Part shown: piece by piece, positions 46,977-56,001 of the stretch
How positions within the stretch are numbered: position 1 is the stretch's first letter
How the letters are laid out: every line of letters starts with the position of its first letter
The notes under the pieces: model-generated
Told to the model about the DNA's origin: nothing
Seen by the model: the letters and a program-made list of their open reading frames with translations, nothing else
Databases searched by the model: none
Translations under genes and position numbers: made by a program
Assembly (NCBI RefSeq): GCF_004762035.2
Contig: NZ_SIJK02000018.1
Span: 1 to 64,000 of the forward strand
DNA length: 64,000 nucleotides
Reading direction: 5' to 3'
DNA from: Candidatus Chloroploca mongolica
GTDB taxonomy: Bacteria > Chloroflexota > Chloroflexia > Chloroflexales > Chloroflexaceae

Positions 46977-47321
46977 CTAGCCAAAGACACGCTCGGCGGC
47001 AATAATGCGCGGCGTAACAGCGCGACGCAACTCATAGTAACGTACCGAGAGCCAGCGCCCCGTCTGGCGCAATGAGGGTACCGGGTGCCGACGCAACCAG
47101 CGCAACGAACGCCGCCACGAGAGATGGGCTAGGCGCAGCATTCGATCACGCCGACCAAGCAGAACAATTGCCAGAACCAAGGCAGGCCAACCAGGAATGA
47201 TTGGCAAGACCATGCCAAGCACCCAGACACCAAGCAAAGCTAGCCCGAGTGTGCGCCGAAGCAGTGGATTCAGCTTATATCTCCCATCACGACGCACCCG
47301 CATCGATCTTCTCCTTCGCAT
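46977..47321 (-). CDS. PGPGW-type small membrane protein
   Basis: A 114-residue protein with a very basic N-terminus, a hydrophobic segment pair around IIPGWPALVLAIVLLG (about 27-57) that resembles the 'PGPGW' transmembrane family, and a long Arg-rich C-terminal part (about 57-114). An in-frame ATG six codons downstream is an alternative start. Function unknown. It is convergent with the small membrane protein gene. Confidence 0.62.
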   Translation of the reverse strand: MRRRRSMRVRRDGRYKLNPLLRRTLGLALLGVWVLGMVLPIIPGWPALVLAIVLLGRRDRMLRLAHLSWRRSLRWLRRHPVPSLRQTGRWLSVRYYELRRAVTPRIIAAERVFG

Positions 47322-47330
47322 CTACTTCGT

Positions 47331-47373
47331 TGCTGTTGGAAAAAGCCAGCAAAGCTGGTTTTTTCCAACAGCA
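47331..47373 (-). terminator. 20-bp hairpin after polyprenyl-synthase-like gene
   Basis: Arms 47331-47350 and 47354-47373 pair with one G-U, around AAA and a CAGC/GCTG core, with A/T runs in the arms. It lies 19 nt after the stop of the minus-strand gene at 47392 and ahead of the PGPGW gene. Confidence 0.75.
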
Positions 47374-47391
47374 GAAAACCTTCTCTTCAAA

Positions 47392-48387
47392 TTATAGCGA
47401 ATCGTGATGATGAACAGATCGCTGCTGAATGAGATCTGGATGAGAAGATTGTCCAATTGCCTGAGCAATGGTGAGCAGATCGTCACGCGCCTGACAGTGC
47501 GGGAGATCGCTCAAGGCCTTCTGGGCATAGTCGGTGAGGCGCAGGATTTCGTGGCACGTCGGTGCGATCCCGAGACACCGCACTTCATTGATAGCCCACG
47601 TCTGCTCGGCGGGATCAGTGGTATCCAGTGCCGCAGCGAGGCGCTCGCTGTCGCTCTGCGTCGCAGCGAAGATCATAGGGAGCGTCACTGTTGCCATGCC
47701 CAGACGCACCGCAGCAGCATGGGCATCCACTGCAACGTCAGCGAAGAGGCTCACTTCATCGATGAGGCGCCAGGCACACCCGAGCGCGGCCCCAAAGCGG
47801 CCAAGATCATCAATGTGTTGCTCGCCAAACCCGCCACAGATTGCCCCGGCGCGACAGGCAGCCCTAAAGAGCGCGGCATGAGCGTCAGTCATATGATCAT
47901 AGTGAGCACGGCGCGCTTCGTCGAAGGGAACCAGGTTGATCACGGGGGCAAGCGCACTTGCGCTGATCTGCATCACCGCCTCGGCATAGACATCAATGAC
48001 GCGTCGATCAGGGCTCAAGGCCATTTCACCCGAGGCCAAGGCAAAAAGATAGTCACCCACCATCAAAGGAATCCCGTGCGACCAGGGATCGCCCGACAAG
48101 AAACCACGCCGACGCGCAGCAGCGTCAACAAGCACGTCATGCGTCTGGGTGGCCGCATGAATCAATTCAACGGCGGCAGCAACATGCGCGACCGACTCAG
48201 GATGGTAGGTTCCCGTCTGTGCCGCAAGAATGACCAGCGCCGCACGCACATAGGCATCCTCGGTCGCAAAGAGATGCGTCTCAACAACCTGGATAATCGC
48301 CGTACGTTGCGCGGTGCGTTGCCGTACAATAGTCTGGACGTAGCCAAGCTCGGTTGCAAGCTTTGATAAAATGGATGACGGTATCAT
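47392..48387 (-). CDS. Polyprenyl-diphosphate-synthase-like protein with degenerate Asp-rich motifs
   Basis: A 331-residue all-alpha protein with the trans-prenyl-synthase pattern: AAAVELIHAATQTHD at the first motif, ARRRG after it, PLMVGDYLFALA, and FGAALGCAWRLIDE at the second motif. The first Asp-rich motif reads H83-D84-V-L-V-D88 instead of DDxxD, and the second D210-E-V-S-L-F-A-D217 instead of DDxxD. Since both bind Mg2+-diphosphate, catalysis is doubtful. It may be a regulatory or noncatalytic subunit, as in heterodimeric prenyl synthases. It stands alone, divergent from penicillin acylase. Confidence 0.78.
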   Translation of the reverse strand: MIPSSILSKLATELGYVQTIVRQRTAQRTAIIQVVETHLFATEDAYVRAALVILAAQTGTYHPESVAHVAAAVELIHAATQTHDVLVDAAARRRGFLSGDPWSHGIPLMVGDYLFALASGEMALSPDRRVIDVYAEAVMQISASALAPVINLVPFDEARRAHYDHMTDAHAALFRAACRAGAICGGFGEQHIDDLGRFGAALGCAWRLIDEVSLFADVAVDAHAAAVRLGMATVTLPMIFAATQSDSERLAAALDTTDPAEQTWAINEVRCLGIAPTCHEILRLTDYAQKALSDLPHCQARDDLLTIAQAIGQSSHPDLIQQRSVHHHDSL

Positions 48388-48517
48388 ACAATTTATTATA
48401 CGTTGTTTCGGCCTCGCTGTGGGTTGACATTATAGCCGAGCACACTCACAATTGTGCTGATAATCCGTTTCACGCTGAATTTGATGGAACGAGGGCCACA
48501 GGCCACCAGGAGAAGCT

Positions 48518-50977
48518 ATGTCAATGTTTGACTTTTCTCGCCTTGCCCGAGCGTTCGGGCTCACGATGGGCCTCGCCGCCGGTGCCGCTGGTGTGGGTGC
48601 CCTTGCAGCCCTGCGCCGCCCTTTGCCACGCACAACGGGGCGCGTGGCACTGCCGGGTCTGACGGCTCGTGCCACGGTTCACCGCGACCGCTGGGGTATT
48701 CCTCATCTCTATGCCAGCACGAATCAAGATCTCTTCGCCGCCCTCGGTTTTGTCCATAGCCAGGATCGGCTCTGGCAAATGGAATTGCATCGCCGTACCG
48801 CCCGCGGCCAATTGGCCGAGATCTTCGGACCAATTGCCCTCAGTTCAGATCAGTTTATCCGTACCCTCGGTTTTTCACGCGTGGCTGAACGTGAAGCTGA
48901 ACTGATTGATGCTGAGACGGCATCGCTGATTGAAGCCTATGTCACCGGCATCAATCAAGGCGTCGAGACCCTGCGCGGTCGCCTCCCGCTCGAATATACG
49001 ATCCTCGGGTTTCAACCACGTCCCTGGGATCTTGTCGATATTCTCGCGTGGCCCAAGATGATGGCGCTGAATCTTTCAACTAACTGGATGAGCGAGCTCT
49101 TCAATGCTCAGATGGTTGCGCTCGTTGGTGAAGAACGGGCCACCGCACTCGCGGCGCGGTCTTGCCAGCCTGAGATGCTGACCTTGCCCCGGGGAACCAG
49201 TTACCCAGAAGATCTCGGGGCAACAATCCTGCGCATCGCCGGCGATGCAACGCGCTTTACCGGCGATACAAGTGGGCCACAAGGCTCGAATGCGTGGGTC
49301 GTCAGCGGTGACCGCACCGTCCACGGGCGGCCTCTGCTGGCCAACGATCCCCACCTTGGCCTTGGGTTGCCGGGCCTCTGGTATCTGGCCCATCTCGAAG
49401 GGGGCGATTTTCATGTCGCCGGGGTGACGATGCCCGGTACCTGTGGCGTGGTCATCGGCCATAATCGCGATATCGCCTGGGGCATGACCAATGCGCCGCT
49501 TGATATCCAGGATCTCTATCTTGAACGTCTGCATCCAGAAGATCCGACCCGGTATGCCTGGCAGGGCGAGTGGCGTACGATGGAGACGCTGCGCGAAGAG
49601 ATTGTGGTCAAGGGGCAAAAAGAGGTTGTGCTGGTTGATGTGCATCTGACCCATCACGGGCCGATCATTGATCAGGTGCGCGGGCGGATTGGCGATGCTA
49701 TCATTGATCCCGCGCCCAATACGGCGCTTGCCCTGCGCTGGACAGCGCTCGATCCATCGCCAGACCTCAGTCGGGCGGTGCTCAAACTCAACCGGGCTGG
49801 GAACTGGGACGAGTTTCGTGCGGCGCTGGCCGACTGGCATGTGCCGCCCCAGAATTTTGTCTATGCCGACACCCATGGTCAGATTGGGTACGCGCTCGCC
49901 GGCAAGATCCCGCTCCGTCCCCACGGCCATCCGCATCTGCCTGTGCCAGGCTGGGATGGTGCGTATGAGTGGCAGGGCTTTCTTCCCCCCGAGCACGTAC
50001 CGGCCAGCCTTAACCCCCCCGATGGGATGGTCGTCACGGCCAATAACCGCATCGTTGGCCCCGACCATCCGCTTGCGGCCTTGCTCCAAGGCGAATATGC
50101 CAACCCGTATCGCGCCGAGCGCATCACCACGTTGCTTGAGGCGACCGAACGTCACGATACCCGGAGTTTTGCCCAGATCCAGCAGGATGCGCTCGCGCTT
50201 CCAGGGCTGAAGCTGGCACGTTTGATCGCAACTCTTGAACTGTCAGATCCGCTTGAACAGGCCGCCCGCGATCTGTTGGTTGCCTGGGATGGCGTGTTGA
50301 ATATCGAGAGCAGTGCGGCAACCGTCTATGATAGCCTGCGCTACCACCTTACGCGAGTGACCTACCGCGAACTCGACGGGCTGATTGGGGTGGCCGCAGC
50401 TGTTGGTGCGTTCAGCGCAATTCCCGCGAATATTTATCTCGAACATGCGCTGCCAACCCTTCTGGAACGCATCGAAGCAGCCCCCCTCCCTGATCGACCC
50501 GATCCCTGGCTCGGCAACGGGCGCACCTGGAACGAGGTGCTCGCGCAGGCTTTCAGTCGCGCTGTCACCGAGTTGCGCAACCGCCTCGGCACCGATCCAA
50601 AACGCTGGGTCTATAAACGCGTCCATACGCTGACCCTGCGGCATCCCCTGGGGAGCGTCCCGGCCCTTGCCTCGCTCTTCAACCGTGGCCCCTGGCCGAT
50701 GGTCGGTGATGTTGACACGGTCAATCACCAGTATGTGCCGCGCGAAACGGCAGCAGGGCCAGCCTATAATGGTCCCTCATATCGTCAGATCCTCGATCCA
50801 GGCGACTGGGATAACGCACGAGTCATCATTCCAACTGGGCAAAGCGGCCATCCCGCCAGCAAGCACTACGCCAGCCTGACCAGTACGTGGCGAACCGGCG
50901 GGTATCTTCCTCTCTTCTGGACCCGTGAAGCCGTCGAGCGGCACACGGTCGAGACATTGATCCTGGAGTCAGCATGA
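48518..50977 (+). CDS. Penicillin acylase family (S45) Ntn-hydrolase
   Basis: An 819-residue precursor of the penicillin G/acyl-homoserine-lactone acylase family. The N-terminal alanine-rich hydrophobic stretch (about 11-33) is a signal or anchor. The alpha-chain motif WGIPHLYASTNQDLFAALGFVHSQDRLWQME is followed by the spacer and the autocleavage site QG-SNAW with Ser257 as the new N-terminal nucleophile. The beta chain has HGRPLLANDPHL and conserved NWDEF. AGGAG lies ahead of the ATG. It is first of a three-gene operon with GH13 and a metallophosphoesterase. The substrate (lactam, AHL or other amide) is unknown. Confidence 0.92.
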   Translation: MSMFDFSRLARAFGLTMGLAAGAAGVGALAALRRPLPRTTGRVALPGLTARATVHRDRWGIPHLYASTNQDLFAALGFVHSQDRLWQMELHRRTARGQLAEIFGPIALSSDQFIRTLGFSRVAEREAELIDAETASLIEAYVTGINQGVETLRGRLPLEYTILGFQPRPWDLVDILAWPKMMALNLSTNWMSELFNAQMVALVGEERATALAARSCQPEMLTLPRGTSYPEDLGATILRIAGDATRFTGDTSGPQGSNAWVVSGDRTVHGRPLLANDPHLGLGLPGLWYLAHLEGGDFHVAGVTMPGTCGVVIGHNRDIAWGMTNAPLDIQDLYLERLHPEDPTRYAWQGEWRTMETLREEIVVKGQKEVVLVDVHLTHHGPIIDQVRGRIGDAIIDPAPNTALALRWTALDPSPDLSRAVLKLNRAGNWDEFRAALADWHVPPQNFVYADTHGQIGYALAGKIPLRPHGHPHLPVPGWDGAYEWQGFLPPEHVPASLNPPDGMVVTANNRIVGPDHPLAALLQGEYANPYRAERITTLLEATERHDTRSFAQIQQDALALPGLKLARLIATLELSDPLEQAARDLLVAWDGVLNIESSAATVYDSLRYHLTRVTYRELDGLIGVAAAVGAFSAIPANIYLEHALPTLLERIEAAPLPDRPDPWLGNGRTWNEVLAQAFSRAVTELRNRLGTDPKRWVYKRVHTLTLRHPLGSVPALASLFNRGPWPMVGDVDTVNHQYVPRETAAGPAYNGPSYRQILDPGDWDNARVIIPTGQSGHPASKHYASLTSTWRTGGYLPLFWTREAVERHTVETLILESA

Positions 50978-52575
50978 AAGCATCTTATCACTGGTGGCAA
51001 ACCGACGTAGTCTACCAGATCTATCCACGTAGTTTTCAAGACAGCAATGGCGATGGTATCGGCGATCTTCCTGGCATTCGGCAACGGCTTGACTATCTGC
51101 AATGGCTCGGCATTGACGCGATCTGGCTCTCGCCGATCTTCCCCTCACCAATGGCCGATTTTGGCTATGATGTCGCCAATTATGTTGATGTTGATCCAAT
51201 GTTTGGCACGCTCGCCGAGCTCGATCAACTCGTGAGCGAAGCCCACCAGCGCGGGATGCGAGTACTGCTCGATCTTGTGCCCAATCACTCCTCTGATGAA
51301 CATCCCTGGTTTGTCGCGGCGCGGAGTTCACGCGACAACCCGTATCGCGATTGGTATATCTGGCGTGATCCGGCCCCCGATGGCGGCCCGCCCAACAACT
51401 GGCTCAGCCATTTTGGTGGCCCTGCCTGGAGCCTCGACCATACCACGGGGCAGTACTATTTGCATCTCTTTGACCCAAAGCAGGCCGATCTCAACTGGCG
51501 CAATCCGGCGGTGCGCCAGGCGATCTATGATGCGATGCGTTTCTGGTTTGCCCGCGGCATTGACGGGTTTCGCATTGATGTCATTTGGATGCTGATCAAA
51601 CATCCCGATCTGCCCGATAACCCGCCTGATCCGCAGTGGAAACCAGGCCAACCTGAACAGCACCGGCTCTTGCGGCGGCACGATCAGCATCAACCCGAGG
51701 TGCATGCGATCATTCGCGAGATGCGCATGGTCGCCGATGAGTATCAGGACAGGGTCTTGATTGGCGAGATTTACCTTCCCATTGATGATCTGGTCGCCTA
51801 TTATGGCGAAAACCTTGATGGCGTGCATCTGCCCTTCAATTTCAATCTCGTGACGCTTGGTGAGTGGAACGCCCACGCGATCCGCGAACTGGTCGAGCAC
51901 TACGAACGGGCCTTGCCGCCAGGTGGCTGGCCCAACTGGGTGCTTGGCAACCACGATCAACCCCGCATCGCTTCACGTCTGGGCCAGCCAATGGCGCGAC
52001 TCGCCCAGATGTTGCTCTTGACCCTGCGCGGCACCCCAACGCTCTATTACGGCGACGAGCTCGGCATGGAAGATGTGCCCATTCCCGCCGAGCTTGTGGT
52101 TGACCCGCAAGGCATCCGAACACCGGGGCACGGGCGCGACCCCGAGCGTACGCCCATGCAATGGGACGCCACGCCGGGGGCCGGCTTTACCACAGGCACG
52201 CCGTGGCTGCCGATCGCCGCTGACTATGCCACCCGCAACGTCACACGTCAGCAAGACGACCCGCAGAGCATGCTGGTCCTGACGCACCACCTGCTCGAGC
52301 TACGGCAGGCTTCGGCAGCGCTCAACCGTGGTAGCTATGCCACCGTCGCCACCAGCGAGCCGGATCTCTTTGCCTATCTGCGCCGGGCAGGGGGTGAACA
52401 GATCCTGGTCATTCTCAATATGGGGGCAACGCCGGTGACCCTCGACCTCAGCAGCGTTGGGCCAACGGGAACAATTGCCGCAAGTACGGGCATGCAGCGT
52501 ACCGGCCACGTCACCCTCGATGCGATCATGCTCGATGCCGTGGAAGGACTGGTCATCGCCATTGATGAGGAATGA
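50974..52575 (+). CDS. GH13 alpha-glucosidase (oligo-1,6-glucosidase type)
   Basis: A 533-residue cytoplasmic GH13 enzyme with all four regions: DLVPNHSSD (about 100-108), GFRIDVIW with nucleophile Asp202, LIGEIYLP with acid/base Glu265, and LGNHDQPR with Asp328. The layout (DVVYQIYPRSFQDSNGDGIGDL at the N-terminus, a B domain, and the C-terminal beta sandwich) fits subfamilies cleaving alpha-1,6, sucrose-isomer or short malto-oligosaccharides. Its start overlaps the acylase stop by 4 nt (ATGA). It contrasts with the degenerate GH13-like protein at 28.9-31 kb. Confidence 0.93.
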   Translation: MKASYHWWQTDVVYQIYPRSFQDSNGDGIGDLPGIRQRLDYLQWLGIDAIWLSPIFPSPMADFGYDVANYVDVDPMFGTLAELDQLVSEAHQRGMRVLLDLVPNHSSDEHPWFVAARSSRDNPYRDWYIWRDPAPDGGPPNNWLSHFGGPAWSLDHTTGQYYLHLFDPKQADLNWRNPAVRQAIYDAMRFWFARGIDGFRIDVIWMLIKHPDLPDNPPDPQWKPGQPEQHRLLRRHDQHQPEVHAIIREMRMVADEYQDRVLIGEIYLPIDDLVAYYGENLDGVHLPFNFNLVTLGEWNAHAIRELVEHYERALPPGGWPNWVLGNHDQPRIASRLGQPMARLAQMLLLTLRGTPTLYYGDELGMEDVPIPAELVVDPQGIRTPGHGRDPERTPMQWDATPGAGFTTGTPWLPIAADYATRNVTRQQDDPQSMLVLTHHLLELRQASAALNRGSYATVATSEPDLFAYLRRAGGEQILVILNMGATPVTLDLSSVGPTGTIAASTGMQRTGHVTLDAIMLDAVEGLVIAIDEE

Positions 52576-52579
52576 ACCT

Positions 52580-53953
52580 ATGGAACACGTTGTCTATGTC
52601 ATCAGCGACCTGCATCTGGGGCCGGGATGGTTGCCTGATGGCCGTACTGATCCGCTCGAAGATTTCACCTCAGATGAGGCGCTGATCCATTTTCTTGACC
52701 ATATTGGTACCCAGGGGTACCTGGTCGAACTCGTCATCGCGGGCGATTTCCTCGAATTCTGTCAGACCTTGCCCGAGATTGGCCTTGCTTCGCCCGAAGA
52801 TAGTCTGGGGAGCACCGAGAGCGAGTCGCTGCGCCGGGCACGCGTGATCCTCGGGTACGAGCCACAGATTTCAAGCGGCCATCCTCGGGTTTTCACGGCG
52901 CTGCGCCGTTTTATGATGGAAGGCCACTCGATCACGATCATTGCCGGCAACCACGATATTGATCTGCTCTGGAAGAAGGTCTGGGCACTTGTCTTTGATA
53001 CGATCTATCCGCCGGGCGCGTGGGGCGATCTGCGGCTCGTCAACTATAGCCATACCGTCGGCGACGGAACCCAGGGCCGCGTCTTTATCGAGCACGGGCA
53101 CGAATACGATCGCGCCAATCGTTTTGGCGATATGATGAGCCGCCCCTTTGGGGTGGATAACCTGGGGATGCAACGGCTCAAGCGCTGCTGGGGCACCCTG
53201 TTTGTCGACAAGGTCTTCAATCAACTCGAGCGCGAACGCTGGTTTATCGACAATGTCAAACCAATCATGCGGGTCATCCAGCTCGGGCTACGCAACGACT
53301 TTATCTTTACCGCAACCGCAATTGCCCTTGTCGTACGCTTCTTGATGGTCAGTGGGCTGCCACCGCTCATTCTCGGGGGCATCGAAGAGAGCGAGGCAAC
53401 GCCACCAGACCTTGATGCGCTGGCTGATAGCATTGCCGATCCGGCGCTCCAGGCAGCTGTACGCGCTCACCTCGCTGATCCAGCGGCCCGCGCCGAATTC
53501 GAGCGCGTGATCGACGAGGCCGATCCAACGCAACTCGCAATGGTTGCCTATAGCGAACTGGCCTCGATGAGCCTCGAAGAAGTGACCACTGAGCCAGACG
53601 ATGAGATCGTCGTGCTTGGCGGCGGGCGCAGCGAGGATGCCTATCGCCGGGCAGCCCGTGCCATTGTGATGGCTGACCCCACCCTCTCGACGGTGCTGAT
53701 GGGCCATACCCATACCAAGATTGACGGCAACGAACATCCAATCAGCCTGCCCGACGGTCGCCAGTGCGCCTATTTCAACAGTGGCACCTGGACCCGCCAC
53801 CTGATTGACGACGGCGCGCAGAGTTATAGCTGGCAAGAGATAGGCGACGAAAATAATTACACCACGCTCTTCAGTTATATCAAACTCGACCCGGATGGCA
53901 AGGGCGGCTATGTGCCGTCACTCCATAGCTGGTTCCACGAAGAGCAGGCATAA
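52580..53953 (+). CDS. Calcineurin-like metallophosphoesterase with inserted helical region
   Basis: A 457-residue phosphoesterase. The two-metal motifs are VISDLHLG (about 7-14), AGDFLEF, AGNHDIDLLW, EHGHEYD and MGHTHTKIDG. Between the fourth and fifth lies an insert of about 170 residues with a hydrophobic stretch (FTATAIALVVRFLMVSGLPPLIL), suggesting membrane contact. The ATG at 52580 follows GAGGAATG and begins directly with MEHVVYVISDLHLG; the longer frame from 52457 overlaps the GH13 gene. A VVLGGGRSED motif resembles those in the lipase extension at 45-46.7 kb. The phosphodiester substrate is not known. Confidence 0.87.
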   Translation: MEHVVYVISDLHLGPGWLPDGRTDPLEDFTSDEALIHFLDHIGTQGYLVELVIAGDFLEFCQTLPEIGLASPEDSLGSTESESLRRARVILGYEPQISSGHPRVFTALRRFMMEGHSITIIAGNHDIDLLWKKVWALVFDTIYPPGAWGDLRLVNYSHTVGDGTQGRVFIEHGHEYDRANRFGDMMSRPFGVDNLGMQRLKRCWGTLFVDKVFNQLERERWFIDNVKPIMRVIQLGLRNDFIFTATAIALVVRFLMVSGLPPLILGGIEESEATPPDLDALADSIADPALQAAVRAHLADPAARAEFERVIDEADPTQLAMVAYSELASMSLEEVTTEPDDEIVVLGGGRSEDAYRRAARAIVMADPTLSTVLMGHTHTKIDGNEHPISLPDGRQCAYFNSGTWTRHLIDDGAQSYSWQEIGDENNYTTLFSYIKLDPDGKGGYVPSLHSWFHEEQA

Positions 53954-53962
53954 ACCGCGGCG

Positions 53963-55858
53963 TCACGCAGGCCCGAGACAGAGGCGGAAGCCACGGGTGC
54001 CAAAACGATAGTTGAAGTCGGGCAAGAGCCGATAGCGGGTTCCGCAGTGCAGCAAAGCGCCATGATCGTGCCACGAACCGCCCCGCTGGGCGACCGTGGC
54101 ACGTTCGGGCAAGAAGCCCTGCGTATACGGAACATCGGCAAGCGGCGTGCCACTCTGCGCAGGGTAGGCGCGCGCATCGCTGCACGTCCATTCCCAGACA
54201 TTGCCAAGCAGATCGAGCGCCCCACAAGGCGCCGCTCCTGCGGGGAAACATCCAACCGGTGCAGCACGGCCGTCGCGCTCGAGGGCAAAGAGGGCGTGCT
54301 CGCTGGTGATTGGCACTGCGCCCCAGGGGTAGCGACGCCGAACACCAGTCTGGTCATAGGCAGCAGCGCTTTCCCATTCAGCCTCGGTGGGCAGGCGCAC
54401 CCGATAGCCTAGAGGCAGCTGTAGCCCAGGCTGCGCATTGAGCCAGTTGCAAAATGCAGTTGCTTCGTACCAGTTGAGATTGGTGACCGGCTGATTTGCG
54501 CCTGCATAACGCATCTCAGCCCAACCAGCAGGTTCGTAGCTGCCCTGTTCACACTTCCACCGCCAGCCCTCGGGCGTCCACCACTGCTCGGCCTCATCAC
54601 CATAGCCCTCGGCGACAAAAGGGGCATACTGCGCAACCGTGAGCGGATAACGCGCCAGCCAGAACGAGGCTAGGTTGACGTCGGCGGGTGCTTCACCCGC
54701 GCCCCATCCACCAATCTGATAGGTGCCGGCAGGCATCGCACACCAGTAGCCCTCGCCGTCTCGTTGAGCCAGCGTAGAACGCCACGCCTCCAGCTGCACA
54801 GGCAGCCGTGGATCACCGGTGCGCCCAAGCCGCTCGGCCAGACGCAACCGGTCGGCAAGCGGCAGCGCGGGCATTTCAATCCGCTGCGCCACATAGCGCA
54901 CAAGGTCAGGCTCAACAAAGGCCTGCTCGCCATACATGGTGCCCAGCGCGTCAGTTAGTTCCTGGGGGAGGGTCGAACGTAGCCCCGGCGCACCGTGGGG
55001 GTTATAGGTACGCACAAGCAGCGTGGCGAGCAACCGGGGCGAGCTGGTCAGACGGCGCACCTGTTGCCCGTCAGGGTGGTGCAACCAGTGATCCAGCACC
55101 TCACCCTGATCGGCAGAACCAGTCATTGCAACATACCAACGTTTCAGCGCCTGCCGCACCTGTGCGTCATCAAAGGGCCTCAAGTGCCGCACCCGCCACC
55201 CTTCCTCGGGTGGCAACTGAGGGCCTTGCGTATAGGCGTGCGTACGGCAACTCACCACCACTGATGCCTTGCGGTAGACCTGCGGCAACCGCTTGATGGC
55301 CTCAACGAGGCGCTGACGCGGCGACGGCAGGCCGACGTCGGCAGGTTGAGCAACAGGACTCACCGCATCGAGACTGTCGAGACAGAGCAAGAGCTTGCGC
55401 TGAACAAGCAACGCGTACAGCGCTTCCTTTAGCAGGCCAGCGTCAGCAAAAGGACGAAAGATGAACGACAGCAGGTGATCGAAATCATGCGCTGGATCAT
55501 GCGGGAGGACACGCGCAACCTCAGGCAACGAGCAGAGCAAGGGCAGACGCAACGTCGTGCGACCAGCGCGCAGACTGGTTGCCAACGAGAGCGTCAGATG
55601 CCGCAGACCGACCGACTTACCGGAACCAGGGCCACCAAGCAGCACAAGACGACGTGATGAACCAACGACACTCGCCAGCGTTGAGCCACCATCGGTGAGC
55701 AAGGGCGTATAGACCTTGAGCAGAGGAAGCGAAGCCTCGCCCCCAGTCGACCCGACGGGCACGCCATCAAACGCAAGCTGGGCATGCTCAGCAATGAACG
55801 CCTGCAGATACCCGTCCAGAAATTGAGTGAAATTGACCTCGATGTCATTCATTGACAT
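53963..55858 (-). CDS. NACHT NTPase fused to FGE-sulfatase (SUMF1-type) domain
   Basis: A 631-residue STAND-type protein. Residues about 1-65 are an N-terminal region; the NACHT NTPase has Walker A GGPGSGKS (75-82), Walker B LLLCLDSLDAV (156-166) and a VVVSCRT sensor (200-206). A helical middle (about 230-370) follows. The C-terminal FGE-sulfatase/C-type-lectin-like domain (about 375-631) has CAMPAGTYQIGG, the NLNWYEATAFCNWLN block, LPTEAEWESAAAYD, LLGNVWEWTCSD and the GGSWHDHG-GTRGFRL end. Such architectures serve as ligand-triggered immune or signalling switches in filamentous bacteria, and the FGE part acts as a sensor or effector. The gene is alone. Confidence 0.9.
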   Translation of the reverse strand: MSMNDIEVNFTQFLDGYLQAFIAEHAQLAFDGVPVGSTGGEASLPLLKVYTPLLTDGGSTLASVVGSSRRLVLLGGPGSGKSVGLRHLTLSLATSLRAGRTTLRLPLLCSLPEVARVLPHDPAHDFDHLLSFIFRPFADAGLLKEALYALLVQRKLLLCLDSLDAVSPVAQPADVGLPSPRQRLVEAIKRLPQVYRKASVVVSCRTHAYTQGPQLPPEEGWRVRHLRPFDDAQVRQALKRWYVAMTGSADQGEVLDHWLHHPDGQQVRRLTSSPRLLATLLVRTYNPHGAPGLRSTLPQELTDALGTMYGEQAFVEPDLVRYVAQRIEMPALPLADRLRLAERLGRTGDPRLPVQLEAWRSTLAQRDGEGYWCAMPAGTYQIGGWGAGEAPADVNLASFWLARYPLTVAQYAPFVAEGYGDEAEQWWTPEGWRWKCEQGSYEPAGWAEMRYAGANQPVTNLNWYEATAFCNWLNAQPGLQLPLGYRVRLPTEAEWESAAAYDQTGVRRRYPWGAVPITSEHALFALERDGRAAPVGCFPAGAAPCGALDLLGNVWEWTCSDARAYPAQSGTPLADVPYTQGFLPERATVAQRGGSWHDHGALLHCGTRYRLLPDFNYRFGTRGFRLCLGPA

Positions 55859-56001
55859 ATCACCCCTTCTTCGGAGAGGCTTTCAGGGCAAAAGAGGCAA
55901 CGGATCATCCTTGACGTACCCTTTCAGAACGTGGTAACATCCACACAAGTATAACATTGTTGGGCAAACGCTCAGCAATCCTTTCGACGAAAGGCCTGGA
56001 G

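Noticed and set aside
52457-52579. N-terminal extension of the metallophosphoesterase
   Set aside because: It overlaps 119 bp of the GH13 gene and is Ser/Arg-rich shadow sequence; MEHVVYVISD at 52580 is the natural start with a ribosome binding site.
53963-54200. Diversity-generating retroelement variable region at the end of the NACHT-FGE gene
   Set aside because: No reverse transcriptase, template repeat or adenine-rich codons are present in the window.
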